Assembly (NCBI GenBank): GCA_964570565.1
Contig: CAZMYT010000004.1
Span: 124,001 to 188,000, forward strand
DNA length: 64,000 bases
From: W0P28-013 sp964570565
Lineage (GTDB): Bacteria; Bacteroidota; Bacteroidia; Bacteroidales; Paludibacteraceae
Direction: 5' to 3'
Shown here: piece after piece, positions 17,699-25,759 of the stretch
Numbering within the stretch: the stretch's first letter is position 1
How the letters are laid out: each line of letters opens with the position of its first letter
Notes under the pieces: generated by a model
The model's database searches: none
What the model was told of the DNA's origin: nothing
Seen by the model: only the letters and a program-made list of their open reading frames with translations
Made by a program: the position numbers and the translations under genes

Positions 17699-18874
17699 AT
17701 GACTTTTACTCCAGAGTCCAATTTTAATGCCTTTGCCTATTTTGGTAGTCATCATGATCAGTATGAACCTGATACGGTTCTTTTAATTGAGAGTTTATTA
17801 AACGCCACTATTCGCTATGATTTGAGAACCAATGCCTCCAATATGGGGAAATTGTGTCGTTGTTATTTAGATTCAGCTAAATCGATTAATCTCTTTGTCA
17901 CGTACAGTCAGCAAGAGTTTGACCTGTTAAGTCCCGAAAATCTGGCTGAATGCATTATGACGGACTCACCTGAGACCACGGAATTGGCACCCAATTTTGA
18001 TGCTTTTATGGAATTGATTGGTCGCGATGCGACGTTTGTTTGTATGTATGCTGCTTTGCAAAATTTCCGTGCGAATGGTATTTTGGATTTTGAATCTATG
18101 TATGCTAAACCGCCATTCCAAGCGATATTGGCTCGCCGTGAAACTGTGCATGTTCCTTTGGAAACGTTGGTCACTCTTCATTTTGAAGAGCAGTTTGTGG
18201 TCAAATGTGTTCCTGTTGACCATGATTTAAATCATACGTTCGCTATTATTCAAACTGGTTTATCTCTGTTTCAGTGGGCTATTCGTACCCCTAAAAGTTA
18301 TTTATATGTGGTCAAGAAATGTGGACAGGATCTTTTTTTTCCAGATGATAATGATCGTATTTTATTTTTACTGTATTTGTTGAATTTGGTACATTACTAC
18401 GCACCTCGTCAGATGACCGAACGTGATCGTGCAGCTTTAGAGTTTCGATTACAAGATATTTATTCTAGATATACGAAAGTGCCATGGGATTTGAAAGAGC
18501 TGCATGAGGTGCCAGATGAAGCTATTATAGATGCTGATTTAGAATCGCTTACTGATTCAGATGTATCGCAGTGTTTATCGGGTATTACCCTCAATTCTGA
18601 TGTGAGTAAGTTGGATTTTATACGGGTATTATATGTCTTGTACGAACTTGATTTTTTTGTCAAAGAGTCTGGTAAAAAGGTGACCAAAAAGGAGTTATTT
18701 GCTTTTTTGGCTACTTGGCTCGGTAAAGAGACATTGGCGCATTATGATAAGGATATGACCAACAGCTGGAAATCGGATATGAGTGCTCATATCGCTATAT
18801 TTGATACCATGCGGTCGAAAATGGTAGAATTGGCGACTAACAAAAATGTAGCTAACTATAAAAAGATTGAATAA
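17699..18874 (+). CDS. Unrecognised 391-aa protein, weak RteC-like C-terminus
   Basis: The protein is soluble, acidic to neutral, without signal peptide or membrane segment. Residues about 290-385 are helical and carry LDFIRVLYVLYELDFF, GKKVTKKELFAFLATWLG and IFDTMRSKMVEL. This order resembles the C-terminal helical domain of RteC-type regulators of Bacteroides conjugative elements, but the match is by eye and weak. The N-terminal 290 residues match nothing I know. It is alone on its transcript, with an unusually long leader, a duplicated promoter in front and three GCTAGGGT repeats just behind. I infer a regulatory or mobile-element role, with low confidence. Confidence 0.5.
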   Translation: MTFTPESNFNAFAYFGSHHDQYEPDTVLLIESLLNATIRYDLRTNASNMGKLCRCYLDSAKSINLFVTYSQQEFDLLSPENLAECIMTDSPETTELAPNFDAFMELIGRDATFVCMYAALQNFRANGILDFESMYAKPPFQAILARRETVHVPLETLVTLHFEEQFVVKCVPVDHDLNHTFAIIQTGLSLFQWAIRTPKSYLYVVKKCGQDLFFPDDNDRILFLLYLLNLVHYYAPRQMTERDRAALEFRLQDIYSRYTKVPWDLKELHEVPDEAIIDADLESLTDSDVSQCLSGITLNSDVSKLDFIRVLYVLYELDFFVKESGKKVTKKELFAFLATWLGKETLAHYDKDMTNSWKSDMSAHIAIFDTMRSKMVELATNKNVANYKKIE

Positions 18875-18886
18875 ATGAGTCAAAAA

Positions 18887-18937
18887 GCTAGGGTAAAATC
18901 TCACCAAGGCTAGGGTTGTTGGTTCAAAAGCTAGGGT
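18887..18937. repeat. Three GCTAGGGT iterons, 21-22 bp apart
   Basis: GCTAGGGT occurs at 18887-18894, 18909-18916 and 18930-18937. Copies 1 and 3 extend to AAAAGCTAGGGTA. The spacing is two helical turns, so all copies face the same side of DNA, as expected for cooperative protein binding. CTAG is usually rare in bacterial DNA. Confidence 0.7.
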
Positions 18938-18975
18938 AGCGGCGATTAACCTTGTGGGTTTTGTTACTGTTTATG

Positions 18976-19011
18976 TAGAGTTTTCCTGTATGAGGGAAAA
19001 CTCTATTTTTT
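18976..19011 (+). terminator. Rho-independent terminator after the iterons
   Basis: An 11-bp perfect stem (TAGAGTTTTCC at 18976-18986 with GGAAAACTCTA at 18995-19005), an 8-nt loop and a T-run follow the 391-aa gene by about 100 nt. Confidence 0.85.
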
Positions 19012-19028
19012 GTTGATAATAAAGCACT

Positions 19029-19036
19029 TACCTTTG
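19029..19036 (+). promoter_or_regulatory. -7 box of the small-gene pair
   Basis: TACCTTTG lies 81 nt before the first small ORF and just after a terminator, so the pair has its own transcript. The -33 region (TTG at 19010-19012 or 19013-19015) is closer than ideal. Confidence 0.5.
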
Positions 19037-19117
19037 TACTGTCAGTTTCGCAGATGGTGTTGTGTGATTGACATTTTTATTATTAACAGTCGCTTAGCGA
19101 CCTAATTTATTTTAAGT

Positions 19118-19225
19118 ATGAAACAAATTCTACTTGATGTCCTTGCCAAGACTCAAAACCTGGCGAACGCCCTTATGAAAGGATGCGGAGTGTATCATTT
19201 TAGTGCTAAAGGAGGTGTACTATGA
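19118..19225 (+). CDS. Small ORF, 35 aa, coupled to the next gene
   Basis: An ATG at 19118 opens 35 codons (MKQILLDVLAKTQNLANALM and then a glycine-rich end) and stops at a TGA that overlaps the next ATG as ATGA. The overlap and the upstream -7 box favour real translation. No family is recognised; the first 20 residues could form an amphipathic helix. It may instead be a leader peptide that controls the 111-aa gene. Confidence 0.45.
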   Translation: MKQILLDVLAKTQNLANALMKGCGVYHFSAKGGVL

Positions 19226-19557
19226 AGGTGATTGACAATTTGATTACTGAAGGGCTTTCTGGTAAAGTGGAGCAATCGAAGTATTGTTTTAGACGCCACT
19301 ATGGTAGTACTTTTTTGACTCTGAAGTCGATACCTAGTGGTGAGGAAACTCCTCAGCAACGGCTGGTAAAGAGTTGGTTTACGGAGGCTCAGCGGTTAGC
19401 AAACGTGGACATGGGCGAGACTACTAAACGCCTTGAGTGGGAGCAGAAGTTGCACAAAACGAAGTACAAAACGCCTAAAGGTAGAGCTTTTGCTTATTAT
19501 TTTAAGCAGTTGAAAGCTGGTGTTATTTCTGTACCAGAGATTACAGAAGAGCCATAG
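19222..19557 (+). CDS. Small basic protein, 111 aa, unknown
   Basis: The product is hydrophilic and basic, with no signal peptide. Residues 22-38 (CFRRHYGSTFLTLKSIP) and 70-95 (WEQKLHKTKYKTPKGRAFAYYF) are rich in Lys/Arg and aromatic residues, compatible with nucleic-acid binding. I recognise no domain. It overlaps the 35-aa ORF by 4 nt (ATGA), and a terminator-like hairpin follows 23 nt after its stop. It belongs to the islet between the two 44-bp repeats. Confidence 0.5.
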   Translation: MKVIDNLITEGLSGKVEQSKYCFRRHYGSTFLTLKSIPSGEETPQQRLVKSWFTEAQRLANVDMGETTKRLEWEQKLHKTKYKTPKGRAFAYYFKQLKAGVISVPEITEEP

Positions 19558-19580
19558 AGTTGTATTGAGTGGTTGAATGG

Positions 19581-19626
19581 ATGGGAGTTACCTCTGTGAA
19601 TGCATTGGTAATTCCCATTTTTACTT
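19581..19626 (+). terminator. Terminator after the 111-aa gene
   Basis: A 12-bp stem (19581-19592 with 19607-19618, one G-U pair) with a 14-nt loop is followed by TTTTTACTTTT-like sequence. Confidence 0.65.
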
Positions 19627-19660
19627 TTTATGAGTCCATGCTCTGTGGATGCGTTGGCAA
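19592..19660. repeat. Imperfect 20-bp direct repeat
   Basis: CTCTGTGAATGCATTGGTAA (19592-19611) recurs as CTCTGTGGATGCGTTGGCAA (19641-19660), 17 of 20 identical and 49 bp apart. The first copy forms the loop of the terminator hairpin. Confidence 0.5.
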
Positions 19661-19748
19661 CCTATATTGAAGGGGATGGCAGGTGTCTATTGTTAGCGTT
19701 ATGCTTAATCCTCCTTGTTCAGGGCTTTTAGTGTACGAAAATAATAGA

Positions 19749-19792
19749 TTTTTGTATTGTTTTTTCGAGTTTATTTACGTATTTTTGCTGTT
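19749..19792 (+). repeat. 44-bp direct repeat, copy 2
   Basis: It matches 17441-17484 at 43 of 44 positions and lies in the same orientation, 2,308 bp away. Confidence 0.85.
19757..19787 (+). promoter_or_regulatory. Promoter P2 of the polysaccharide locus
   Basis: TTG at 19757-19759, a 20-nt spacer and TATTTTTG at 19780-19787 are the same boxes as in P1. It is the only good promoter seen in front of wzm. Confidence 0.65.
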
Positions 19793-19805
19793 TAATAGAG
19801 ATTAT

Positions 19806-19899
19806 TTTGTTAGGCGTTGATAATCAGTGCCAAAATGTGTTAACTAGTGGGTTATTCGTAGACATTAATGGTCTTTTGGTCGATTATAATCCTAACAAA
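19806..19899 (+). promoter_or_regulatory. Long-range inverted repeat in the locus leader
   Basis: TTTGTTAGG (19806-19814) and CCTAACAAA (19891-19899) are perfect 9-bp complements 76 nt apart, within the transcribed leader between P2 and wzm. They could close a structured RNA domain. Confidence 0.35.
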
Positions 19900-19949
19900 C
19901 GGTAAAAAAATAAACATAAATCGAACGATTTGTAACTAATTATGTGTGT

Positions 19950-20795
19950 ATGGACGAAAAATACTCCACCCTAATTGAACCCAAAACATCGCTTCTGTCT
20001 GTCGATTTTAAAGAAATTTGGCGTTATCGCGATTTGTTTTCGATGTTTGTGAAACGTGATATCATCACGCAATACAAACAAACCATATTAGGTCCAGCTT
20101 GGTTCTTTATTCAACCATTGCTTACCATGGTGATGTACATGATTGTGTTTGGAGGTATTGCCGGTATTAGTACCGATGGGCTGCCACAAGCACTTTTTTA
20201 TTTAGCAGGCATTTTGTGTTGGCAGTATTTTGCCGACTGCTTGAATAAAACGTCTAGTACATTTACCACGAATCAAAATATTTTTGGTAAAGTTTATTTC
20301 CCACGTTTGATCGTGCCTTTAGCTACGGTTTCTTCTAATTTGGTACGTCTCTTTATTCAGCTATTCTTGTTTGTGGTAGTTTATGTTTACTATTTGGTAG
20401 TTGGCGTTAATGTCGCTCCCAATTGGTATGTGCTGTTATTTCCTGTTTTGGTACTCATGTTGGCAGGTTTGGCGTTAGGCTTTGGTATTATTATTTCGTC
20501 GATGACCACCAAATATCGTGATTTGACTATTCTATTCACCTTTGTGGTGCAATTGTGGATGTATGCTACGCCTATTATTTATCCATTGAGCACGATTACC
20601 AACACAACTGTTCGTACGGTTATGCTTTTAAATCCCATTACTTCCATTGTTGAAACGTTCAAATATGGCGCGTTGGGCATTGGCTCATTTAGCTGGGGTG
20701 CTTTAGGGTATAGTTTTGGGTTTATGGTAGTATTGTTGGCCGTTGGTATTGTGGTGTTCAATAAAGTGCAACGTAGTTTCATGGATACGGTGTAA
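19950..20795 (+). CDS. wzm: Polysaccharide ABC exporter, permease subunit
   Basis: The roughly 281-residue ABC-2-type permease is of the Wzm/KpsM kind and moves the finished undecaprenyl-linked glycan across the inner membrane with Wzt. After a cytoplasmic start with WRYRDLFSMFVKRDIITQYKQT, typical of the family, about six membrane segments follow (for example PLLTMVMYMIVFGGI, LFIQLFLFVVVYVYYLVVG and VVLLAVGIVVF). I chose ATG at 19950 over the GTG two codons earlier. It is the first gene of the locus, about 160 nt behind promoter P2. Its partner wzt is not adjacent: an unrelated gene sits between them. Confidence 0.88.
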   Translation: MDEKYSTLIEPKTSLLSVDFKEIWRYRDLFSMFVKRDIITQYKQTILGPAWFFIQPLLTMVMYMIVFGGIAGISTDGLPQALFYLAGILCWQYFADCLNKTSSTFTTNQNIFGKVYFPRLIVPLATVSSNLVRLFIQLFLFVVVYVYYLVVGVNVAPNWYVLLFPVLVLMLAGLALGFGIIISSMTTKYRDLTILFTFVVQLWMYATPIIYPLSTITNTTVRTVMLLNPITSIVETFKYGALGIGSFSWGALGYSFGFMVVLLAVGIVVFNKVQRSFMDTV

Positions 20796-20840
20796 AAGGC
20801 TGTTTGAAAGAGATTTGAATATATCTATAACACACTCATT

Positions 20841-22211
20841 ATGGTAGTTAATGCACTAGAGTTATTACTTAAACAGAAACGTTTTGATTTAATTTTTAAG
20901 TACGTTTTTCTTGCTCAACAAAATGAGTTTGCTCACAATGCGTATCTTGAGAATATTAGAGCGTTTAATAATTTTTACGAGCTCAATCCAAGTGATGGTG
21001 TTCCTAAAAATTCAGCTGATGATTTTGTGCAAAGTTTTAATAACTTAATTCAAAACATAAAAGATAACGGATTTAAAGCGGCTAAAGGATCGATTCCTAT
21101 CGGTAAAAATGGTGACATAACCGATGGCGCACATCGCTTAGCAGCATCGGCCTATCTTGGATTGGATGTTGAAACCGTTGATGATACGGATTATGATGAG
21201 TTGTACGATTATCGTTTTTTTCAACAACGTCAGATGAATCCTGATGTGATGGATTTTGGTGCATTGGAATATGTTAAGTTAAACAAAAACGCTTATATTG
21301 TTAATATTCATTCAGTTACAGATGCAACTAAAGATGCTGAAGTAGAGGCTGTTTTAAATAAGTATGGTTTTATATTTTATAAAAAACAGGTCGATTTAAC
21401 TCAGAATGGGTATGTAAATATCAAGAAATTGTCATATGGATTTTTTTGGGATCGGGAGTCGTGGATTGGAAATGTTGATAATAAATTTGCAGGCGCACGA
21501 GCTCATGCAAAAGCTTCTATGGGTAAATCGCCTTTGCGTGCTTTTGTTTTTGTATGCGATGATTTAGAAAAAGTTTTATTGGCAAAAAGTGAAATTAGAG
21601 CTATTTTTGATATTGGGAATTACAGTGTTCATATCAACGATTACCGCGAAGAAGCTATATGGCTTGCAGAAATTTATTTTAATAAAAACTCTTTATTCAT
21701 GATCAATAATCGTCCTTTAGCATTTGAGGATGAGGAATTTGATACTTGTATAGAGTCTTTGAAACAATTGGCTAAAGAGCACAATATACCGTTAGATAAC
21801 ATTTGCGCATCAGGCAGTAGCCCTTTAAATGTCTTTGGAGTTAGAAAAAGCGCAGATTTGGATTTCTTGTGTCTTAGCGACAATTTCGATATTCAAACAG
21901 AAGAATTATCAAACCATGAAGACCAACTGAAGTATTATCCATACCCGAAAGCGGAGATTATCACTAATCCTAACTACCATTTTTACTATCATGGTTTGAA
22001 GTTTATTAGTTTGGATGTGTTATATCAAATGAAGAAAAATAGAGCAGAAAAACCTAAAGATATCAATGACTGTAAGCGGATACGAAAGATATTTACTCAA
22101 AGCAAGCGTGATAAAATGCTTTCACGATTAAAGAAATACAAAAATACATACAAGATGGTTCGATCAATAATTAAGCCCATCTATAAAACAATAAAAAAAT
22201 TAATCAACTAG
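20841..22211 (+). CDS. ParB-like / nucleotidyltransferase-like protein of the polysaccharide locus
   Basis: The 456-residue soluble protein is wedged between wzm and wzt. Residues about 80-110 read GSIPIGKNGDITDGAHRLAA, which looks like the phosphate-binding core of the ParB/sulfiredoxin fold. Residues 324-343 read SGSSPLNVFGVRKSADLDFL, which fits a nucleotidyltransferase active site (GS followed by DxD). The middle (150-310) is alpha/beta and unassigned, and the C-terminus is very basic. I cannot name a family. The context suggests a sugar- or phosphate-modifying enzyme acting on the glycan or its carrier. Biochemical function is inference only. Confidence 0.65.
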   Translation: MVVNALELLLKQKRFDLIFKYVFLAQQNEFAHNAYLENIRAFNNFYELNPSDGVPKNSADDFVQSFNNLIQNIKDNGFKAAKGSIPIGKNGDITDGAHRLAASAYLGLDVETVDDTDYDELYDYRFFQQRQMNPDVMDFGALEYVKLNKNAYIVNIHSVTDATKDAEVEAVLNKYGFIFYKKQVDLTQNGYVNIKKLSYGFFWDRESWIGNVDNKFAGARAHAKASMGKSPLRAFVFVCDDLEKVLLAKSEIRAIFDIGNYSVHINDYREEAIWLAEIYFNKNSLFMINNRPLAFEDEEFDTCIESLKQLAKEHNIPLDNICASGSSPLNVFGVRKSADLDFLCLSDNFDIQTEELSNHEDQLKYYPYPKAEIITNPNYHFYYHGLKFISLDVLYQMKKNRAEKPKDINDCKRIRKIFTQSKRDKMLSRLKKYKNTYKMVRSIIKPIYKTIKKLIN

Positions 22212-22308
22212 TTTTAACGCTAGGAACTTAATTGCGAGGTTCGCAAATGGCTTTCAAACGCCTCTAGTCGTAACCTAAATTTAAACTAACAATTTTTTAC
22301 TCTCGATT

Positions 22309-23553
22309 ATGAGTGATGCAATAAAATTTGAAAATATCAGTAAACAATACCGCCTTGGTTTGGTAAGTACACAAACGTTGAGTCACGATATTAATCGATG
22401 GTGGAAGGTAAATGTCTTACGCCAGGAAGATCCTTATCTCAAAATAGGTTCCGTGAACGATCGTTCTAAAGCGGCTGATGGTGATTATGTGTGGGCTTTA
22501 AAAGATATTTCTTTTAGTGTAGCACAAGGCGATGTTATTGGCATTATTGGTAAAAATGGTGCAGGAAAGTCGACTTTGCTTAAAATCCTATCTAAAGTGA
22601 CTACGCCTACCACAGGTACTATTAAGGCCCGTGGTCGTATTGCGTCATTGCTTGAAGTGGGCACAGGCTTTCACCAAGAAATGACTGGACGTGAGAACAT
22701 TTACATGAATGGTGCCATAATGGGCATGTCCAAGAATGAAATAACGCGTAAATTAGACCAAATTATTGATTTTTCGGGTTGCGAGCGTTATGTTGATACG
22801 CCAGTAAAACGTTATTCAAGTGGTATGACTGTACGTCTTGGATTTGCTATTGCAGCGCATTTGGATCCCGAAATTTTGGTAGTGGATGAAGTGTTGGCTG
22901 TTGGCGATGCTGAGTTTCAAAAGAAAGCTATTGGCAAAATGCAGGATGTGAGCCGTGGTCAAGGACGAACTGTGTTATTTGTAAGTCATCATATGCCTTC
23001 TATTCAGCAATTGTGTTCTTCTTGTGTATTGCTTGAAAACGGTATGATTTCTACTATTGATAAGACCAATGTGGTGATTGATAAATATATAAGAGAACAG
23101 AGCATCAAAGGTAATTATGAACGTCAAGGTTCAGGCTTTGTCCGTTTTCAGTCTTTTAGTTTGACTAAAGATAGTATTGCGATAGGTGAGGATCTAGAGC
23201 TGAATCTAACCCTGAAAACCTCGGAATATATTGCAAAAGCCATTATTCATATCAATATTTATAATGACAATGAACAATATGTCTTACAGGCGTCGAGTGA
23301 GGACAGTGAATTTATTCTAACCAACTTGGCACCTAAAGCGACCTATCATGTTAAATGTGTATTACCACATTTGAATGCTATTCCTGGAAACTATTCTATT
23401 AATTTGTGGGTAGGTACTCCTTATGAATGGTTTGATTGGCTTAAAGGATGTCTTCAATTTTCGATTTATCAGGATCAATCGTATATTAAACGGGTTTCTC
23501 CATACCCATCTGATGCTAAATTAGTGCTTCAGTCGGAATGGAAAAATTTGTAA
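22309..23553 (+). CDS. wzt: Polysaccharide ABC exporter, ATPase subunit with C-terminal glycan-binding domain
   Basis: The 414-residue protein has Walker A GKNGAGKST at residues 81-89, the signature YSSGMTVRLG, and Walker B ILVVDEVLAVGD. Residues about 265-414 form an extra beta-rich domain of the Wzt C-terminal type. In O-antigen systems such as E. coli O9a this domain binds the capped end of the glycan before export. Its presence suggests that chain termination or capping is coupled to transport. The insert WWKVNVLRQEDPY between the first strands and Walker A is usual in this subfamily. Confidence 0.9.
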   Translation: MSDAIKFENISKQYRLGLVSTQTLSHDINRWWKVNVLRQEDPYLKIGSVNDRSKAADGDYVWALKDISFSVAQGDVIGIIGKNGAGKSTLLKILSKVTTPTTGTIKARGRIASLLEVGTGFHQEMTGRENIYMNGAIMGMSKNEITRKLDQIIDFSGCERYVDTPVKRYSSGMTVRLGFAIAAHLDPEILVVDEVLAVGDAEFQKKAIGKMQDVSRGQGRTVLFVSHHMPSIQQLCSSCVLLENGMISTIDKTNVVIDKYIREQSIKGNYERQGSGFVRFQSFSLTKDSIAIGEDLELNLTLKTSEYIAKAIIHINIYNDNEQYVLQASSEDSEFILTNLAPKATYHVKCVLPHLNAIPGNYSINLWVGTPYEWFDWLKGCLQFSIYQDQSYIKRVSPYPSDAKLVLQSEWKNL

Positions 23554-23591
23554 TGAAAAAAAATGATGAACCAATAGAACTATAGTCTATC

Positions 23592-24665
23592 ATGGAGTTA
23601 ACACTAAGTATATTAGTTATTTCTCATAATCAAAAAGAGCTTTTGCGAAGATGTATTACATCTTTGTTGCAGCAACAACTGTCGTGTTCCTATGAGATTA
23701 TAATTAGTGATGATCGCTCTAGTGATGGTACTTGGGAATTAATAGAAGCCTATCAACAAAAATATCCAAACTTAATTTTTGGGTATCATTGTAATTCTGA
23801 TGAATGTAATCCAGCTAATCGTTCGGAACGTTGTGGATGGAATAAAGCCAATGCTTATAGACACGCCAAAGGGAAATATTTTGTTAATATTGATGCCGAT
23901 GATTATTTGAAAAGTGATGACATTTATCAATTACAAGTGGATGCTCTAGAAGCTCGCCCTCAATGTAGTATGTGTCAACAACAGATATTGACTGTTAATG
24001 ATGGAGAAGATTTGTCAAAAGGGAGAGTTTGGCCGATTAGCCCATTGATAACATCAGGGAATATCTTGACTCCAACCGATATTATTTTGAAAGGATTGCG
24101 TGCTTTGAATCAGGGATATATGATGCGTAGAAATCCCACTGTTGATCCTATTGAATTGTATGGAAAACATTTTGATGATACGGTGATTACATTACATCAT
24201 TTGCAATATGGTAATGTGGTGGTAGTGGAACGAGCTGACTATGTATGGGTTCAATATGCATCCAGTATCAATTCATCACTTAAAAATATGGATCGAGATG
24301 TTGTTATAGGTTTGTTACCGATACATCATATCCTTTTTATACCAACGTTTGCAGGGTTGTTTATGAAAGATGGTCTCCGTGATTTGGTTCATTTATTTAA
24401 GCAATCTTCTTATCATACAATGATATTAACATCTGATACAACCAATTTTCTGAACGAATTTAAAGGATTTTTGTTTCGCTATTATACTTCATCAAGTCCT
24501 TCTTTTGGGTATAAATTGCGTATGTTAATGGTTCGCTATCTGGCGTTACTAATCAAAAAATATAAAATGGATTATGCTTGGGCATATCAGCTACTATTTG
24601 CTATGATGGTTGACGTTAAAAGTGCTCATAAAATAACAAAAGAACAATGGAAAATAAACCCATAA
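23592..24665 (+). CDS. Glycosyltransferase family 2
   Basis: The 357-residue GT-A enzyme opens with LTLSILVISHNQKELLRRCI, then SYEIIISDDRSSDGTWELI (nucleotide-binding Asp) and NIDADDYL with the metal-binding DAD motif near residue 98. The C-terminal 150 residues are helical and basic and may touch the membrane. The donor and acceptor are unknown. Its last 19 nt overlap the start of the aminotransferase gene. Confidence 0.85.
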   Translation: MELTLSILVISHNQKELLRRCITSLLQQQLSCSYEIIISDDRSSDGTWELIEAYQQKYPNLIFGYHCNSDECNPANRSERCGWNKANAYRHAKGKYFVNIDADDYLKSDDIYQLQVDALEARPQCSMCQQQILTVNDGEDLSKGRVWPISPLITSGNILTPTDIILKGLRALNQGYMMRRNPTVDPIELYGKHFDDTVITLHHLQYGNVVVVERADYVWVQYASSINSSLKNMDRDVVIGLLPIHHILFIPTFAGLFMKDGLRDLVHLFKQSSYHTMILTSDTTNFLNEFKGFLFRYYTSSSPSFGYKLRMLMVRYLALLIKKYKMDYAWAYQLLFAMMVDVKSAHKITKEQWKINP

Positions 24666-25759
24666 CCGTTACATCGCCTTTATTACCTGATTTAGACGAA
24701 TTTATTCCTTATTTAAAACAAATTTGGGATAGTAAATGGATTACCAATAATGGCGACTTTCATCAACAGTTGGAACAGGCTTTATGTGAGTACTTGGGCG
24801 TAGACTATATCAGTGTATTTACCAATGGTACATTGCCTCTGATTACTGCTTTTCAAGCGCTTAATATGCGTAAAGGCGAGGTAATTACCACGCCTTATAG
24901 CTTTGTGGCAACCACGCATGCTATTTGGTGGAATGGTTTAACACCCGTTTTTGTGGATGTAGATCCTATTACAGGCAACATTGATCCTGACAAAATAGAA
25001 GCCGCCATTACCGAAAATACAGTAGCCATTATGCCAGTGCACGTCTATGGAAATCCATGTGATACCGAGAAAATTGAAGCCCTAGCAAAGCGCTATAATT
25101 TGAAGGTTATTTATGATGCAGCCCATGCATTTGGGGTGAAGGTAGATGGAAAAAGTATTTTACAACATGGTGATATGAGCACGTTGAGTTTTCATGCTAC
25201 AAAAGTGTTTAACACCATTGAAGGAGGAGCGTTGATTTGTCACAGTGCCGAAATGAAACAACAAATTGATTACCTCAAGAATTTCGGTTTTGAAGATGAG
25301 GTTACCGTAATGGCACCTGGCATTAACTCCAAGATGGATGAAATTAGAGCGGCTTATGGTTTTTTAAATTTACGACAAGTAGATAGAGCTATCGCTCATC
25401 GTAAACAGGTCGCCCAAGACTATCGAGAAGGTCTGAAAAATATCAAAGGAATTACCTGCATGCACGAAATAGAGGGTGTTTCGCATAATTATAGTTATTT
25501 TCCTATATTTGTAAATGAACGTGAATACGGTATGAGTCGCGATGCGCTTTACGAAAAAATGAAAGCTGCTAATGTATTAGGGCGGAGGTATTTTTACCCA
25601 CTCATTAGTACATTTTCGCCTTATTCGTCTTTGCCATCGTCTAATAGTGATAATTTGCCTATCGCCAATAATCTGGCAAATGCTGTTATTTGCTTACCAA
25701 TGCATGCCGAACTAACCGATGAAGATGTTGATAGAGTCTTATCGTCGATTGTTAGGTGA
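24647..25759 (+). CDS. DegT/DnrJ/EryC1/StrS sugar aminotransferase (VioA-like)
   Basis: The 370-residue PLP enzyme aminates a nucleotide-linked 4-keto-6-deoxy sugar. PLP-binding Lys186 sits in SFHATKVFNTIEGG, with the cofactor aspartate in YDAAHAFG (about residue 157). The N-terminus (PLLPDLDEFIPYLKQIW) resembles dTDP-4-amino-4,6-dideoxyglucose transaminases (VioA). Because Gmd is encoded nearby, a GDP-perosamine synthase role is an alternative. The stop codon lies inside the low-complexity repeat that follows, so the last two codons may be element-derived. A WbqC-family gene follows, as expected for an N-acylated amino sugar. Confidence 0.85.
   Translation: MENKPITVTSPLLPDLDEFIPYLKQIWDSKWITNNGDFHQQLEQALCEYLGVDYISVFTNGTLPLITAFQALNMRKGEVITTPYSFVATTHAIWWNGLTPVFVDVDPITGNIDPDKIEAAITENTVAIMPVHVYGNPCDTEKIEALAKRYNLKVIYDAAHAFGVKVDGKSILQHGDMSTLSFHATKVFNTIEGGALICHSAEMKQQIDYLKNFGFEDEVTVMAPGINSKMDEIRAAYGFLNLRQVDRAIAHRKQVAQDYREGLKNIKGITCMHEIEGVSHNYSYFPIFVNEREYGMSRDALYEKMKAANVLGRRYFYPLISTFSPYSSLPSSNSDNLPIANNLANAVICLPMHAELTDEDVDRVLSSIVR

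Larger units (their letters stand above)
19558..19949. other. 392-nt gene-poor region before the polysaccharide locus
   Basis: It holds a terminator hairpin (19581-19618), a 20-bp imperfect direct repeat (19592-19611 and 19641-19660), a doubtful 33-codon ORF (19630-19731), the second 44-bp repeat with promoter P2, and a leader of about 155 nt with a long-range inverted repeat. Confidence 0.6.

Noticed and set aside
19630..19731. 33-codon ORF MSPCSVDALATYIEGDGRCL and on
   Set aside because: It follows a terminator with no promoter or initiation signal, overlaps a 20-bp repeat, and has no recognisable likeness.
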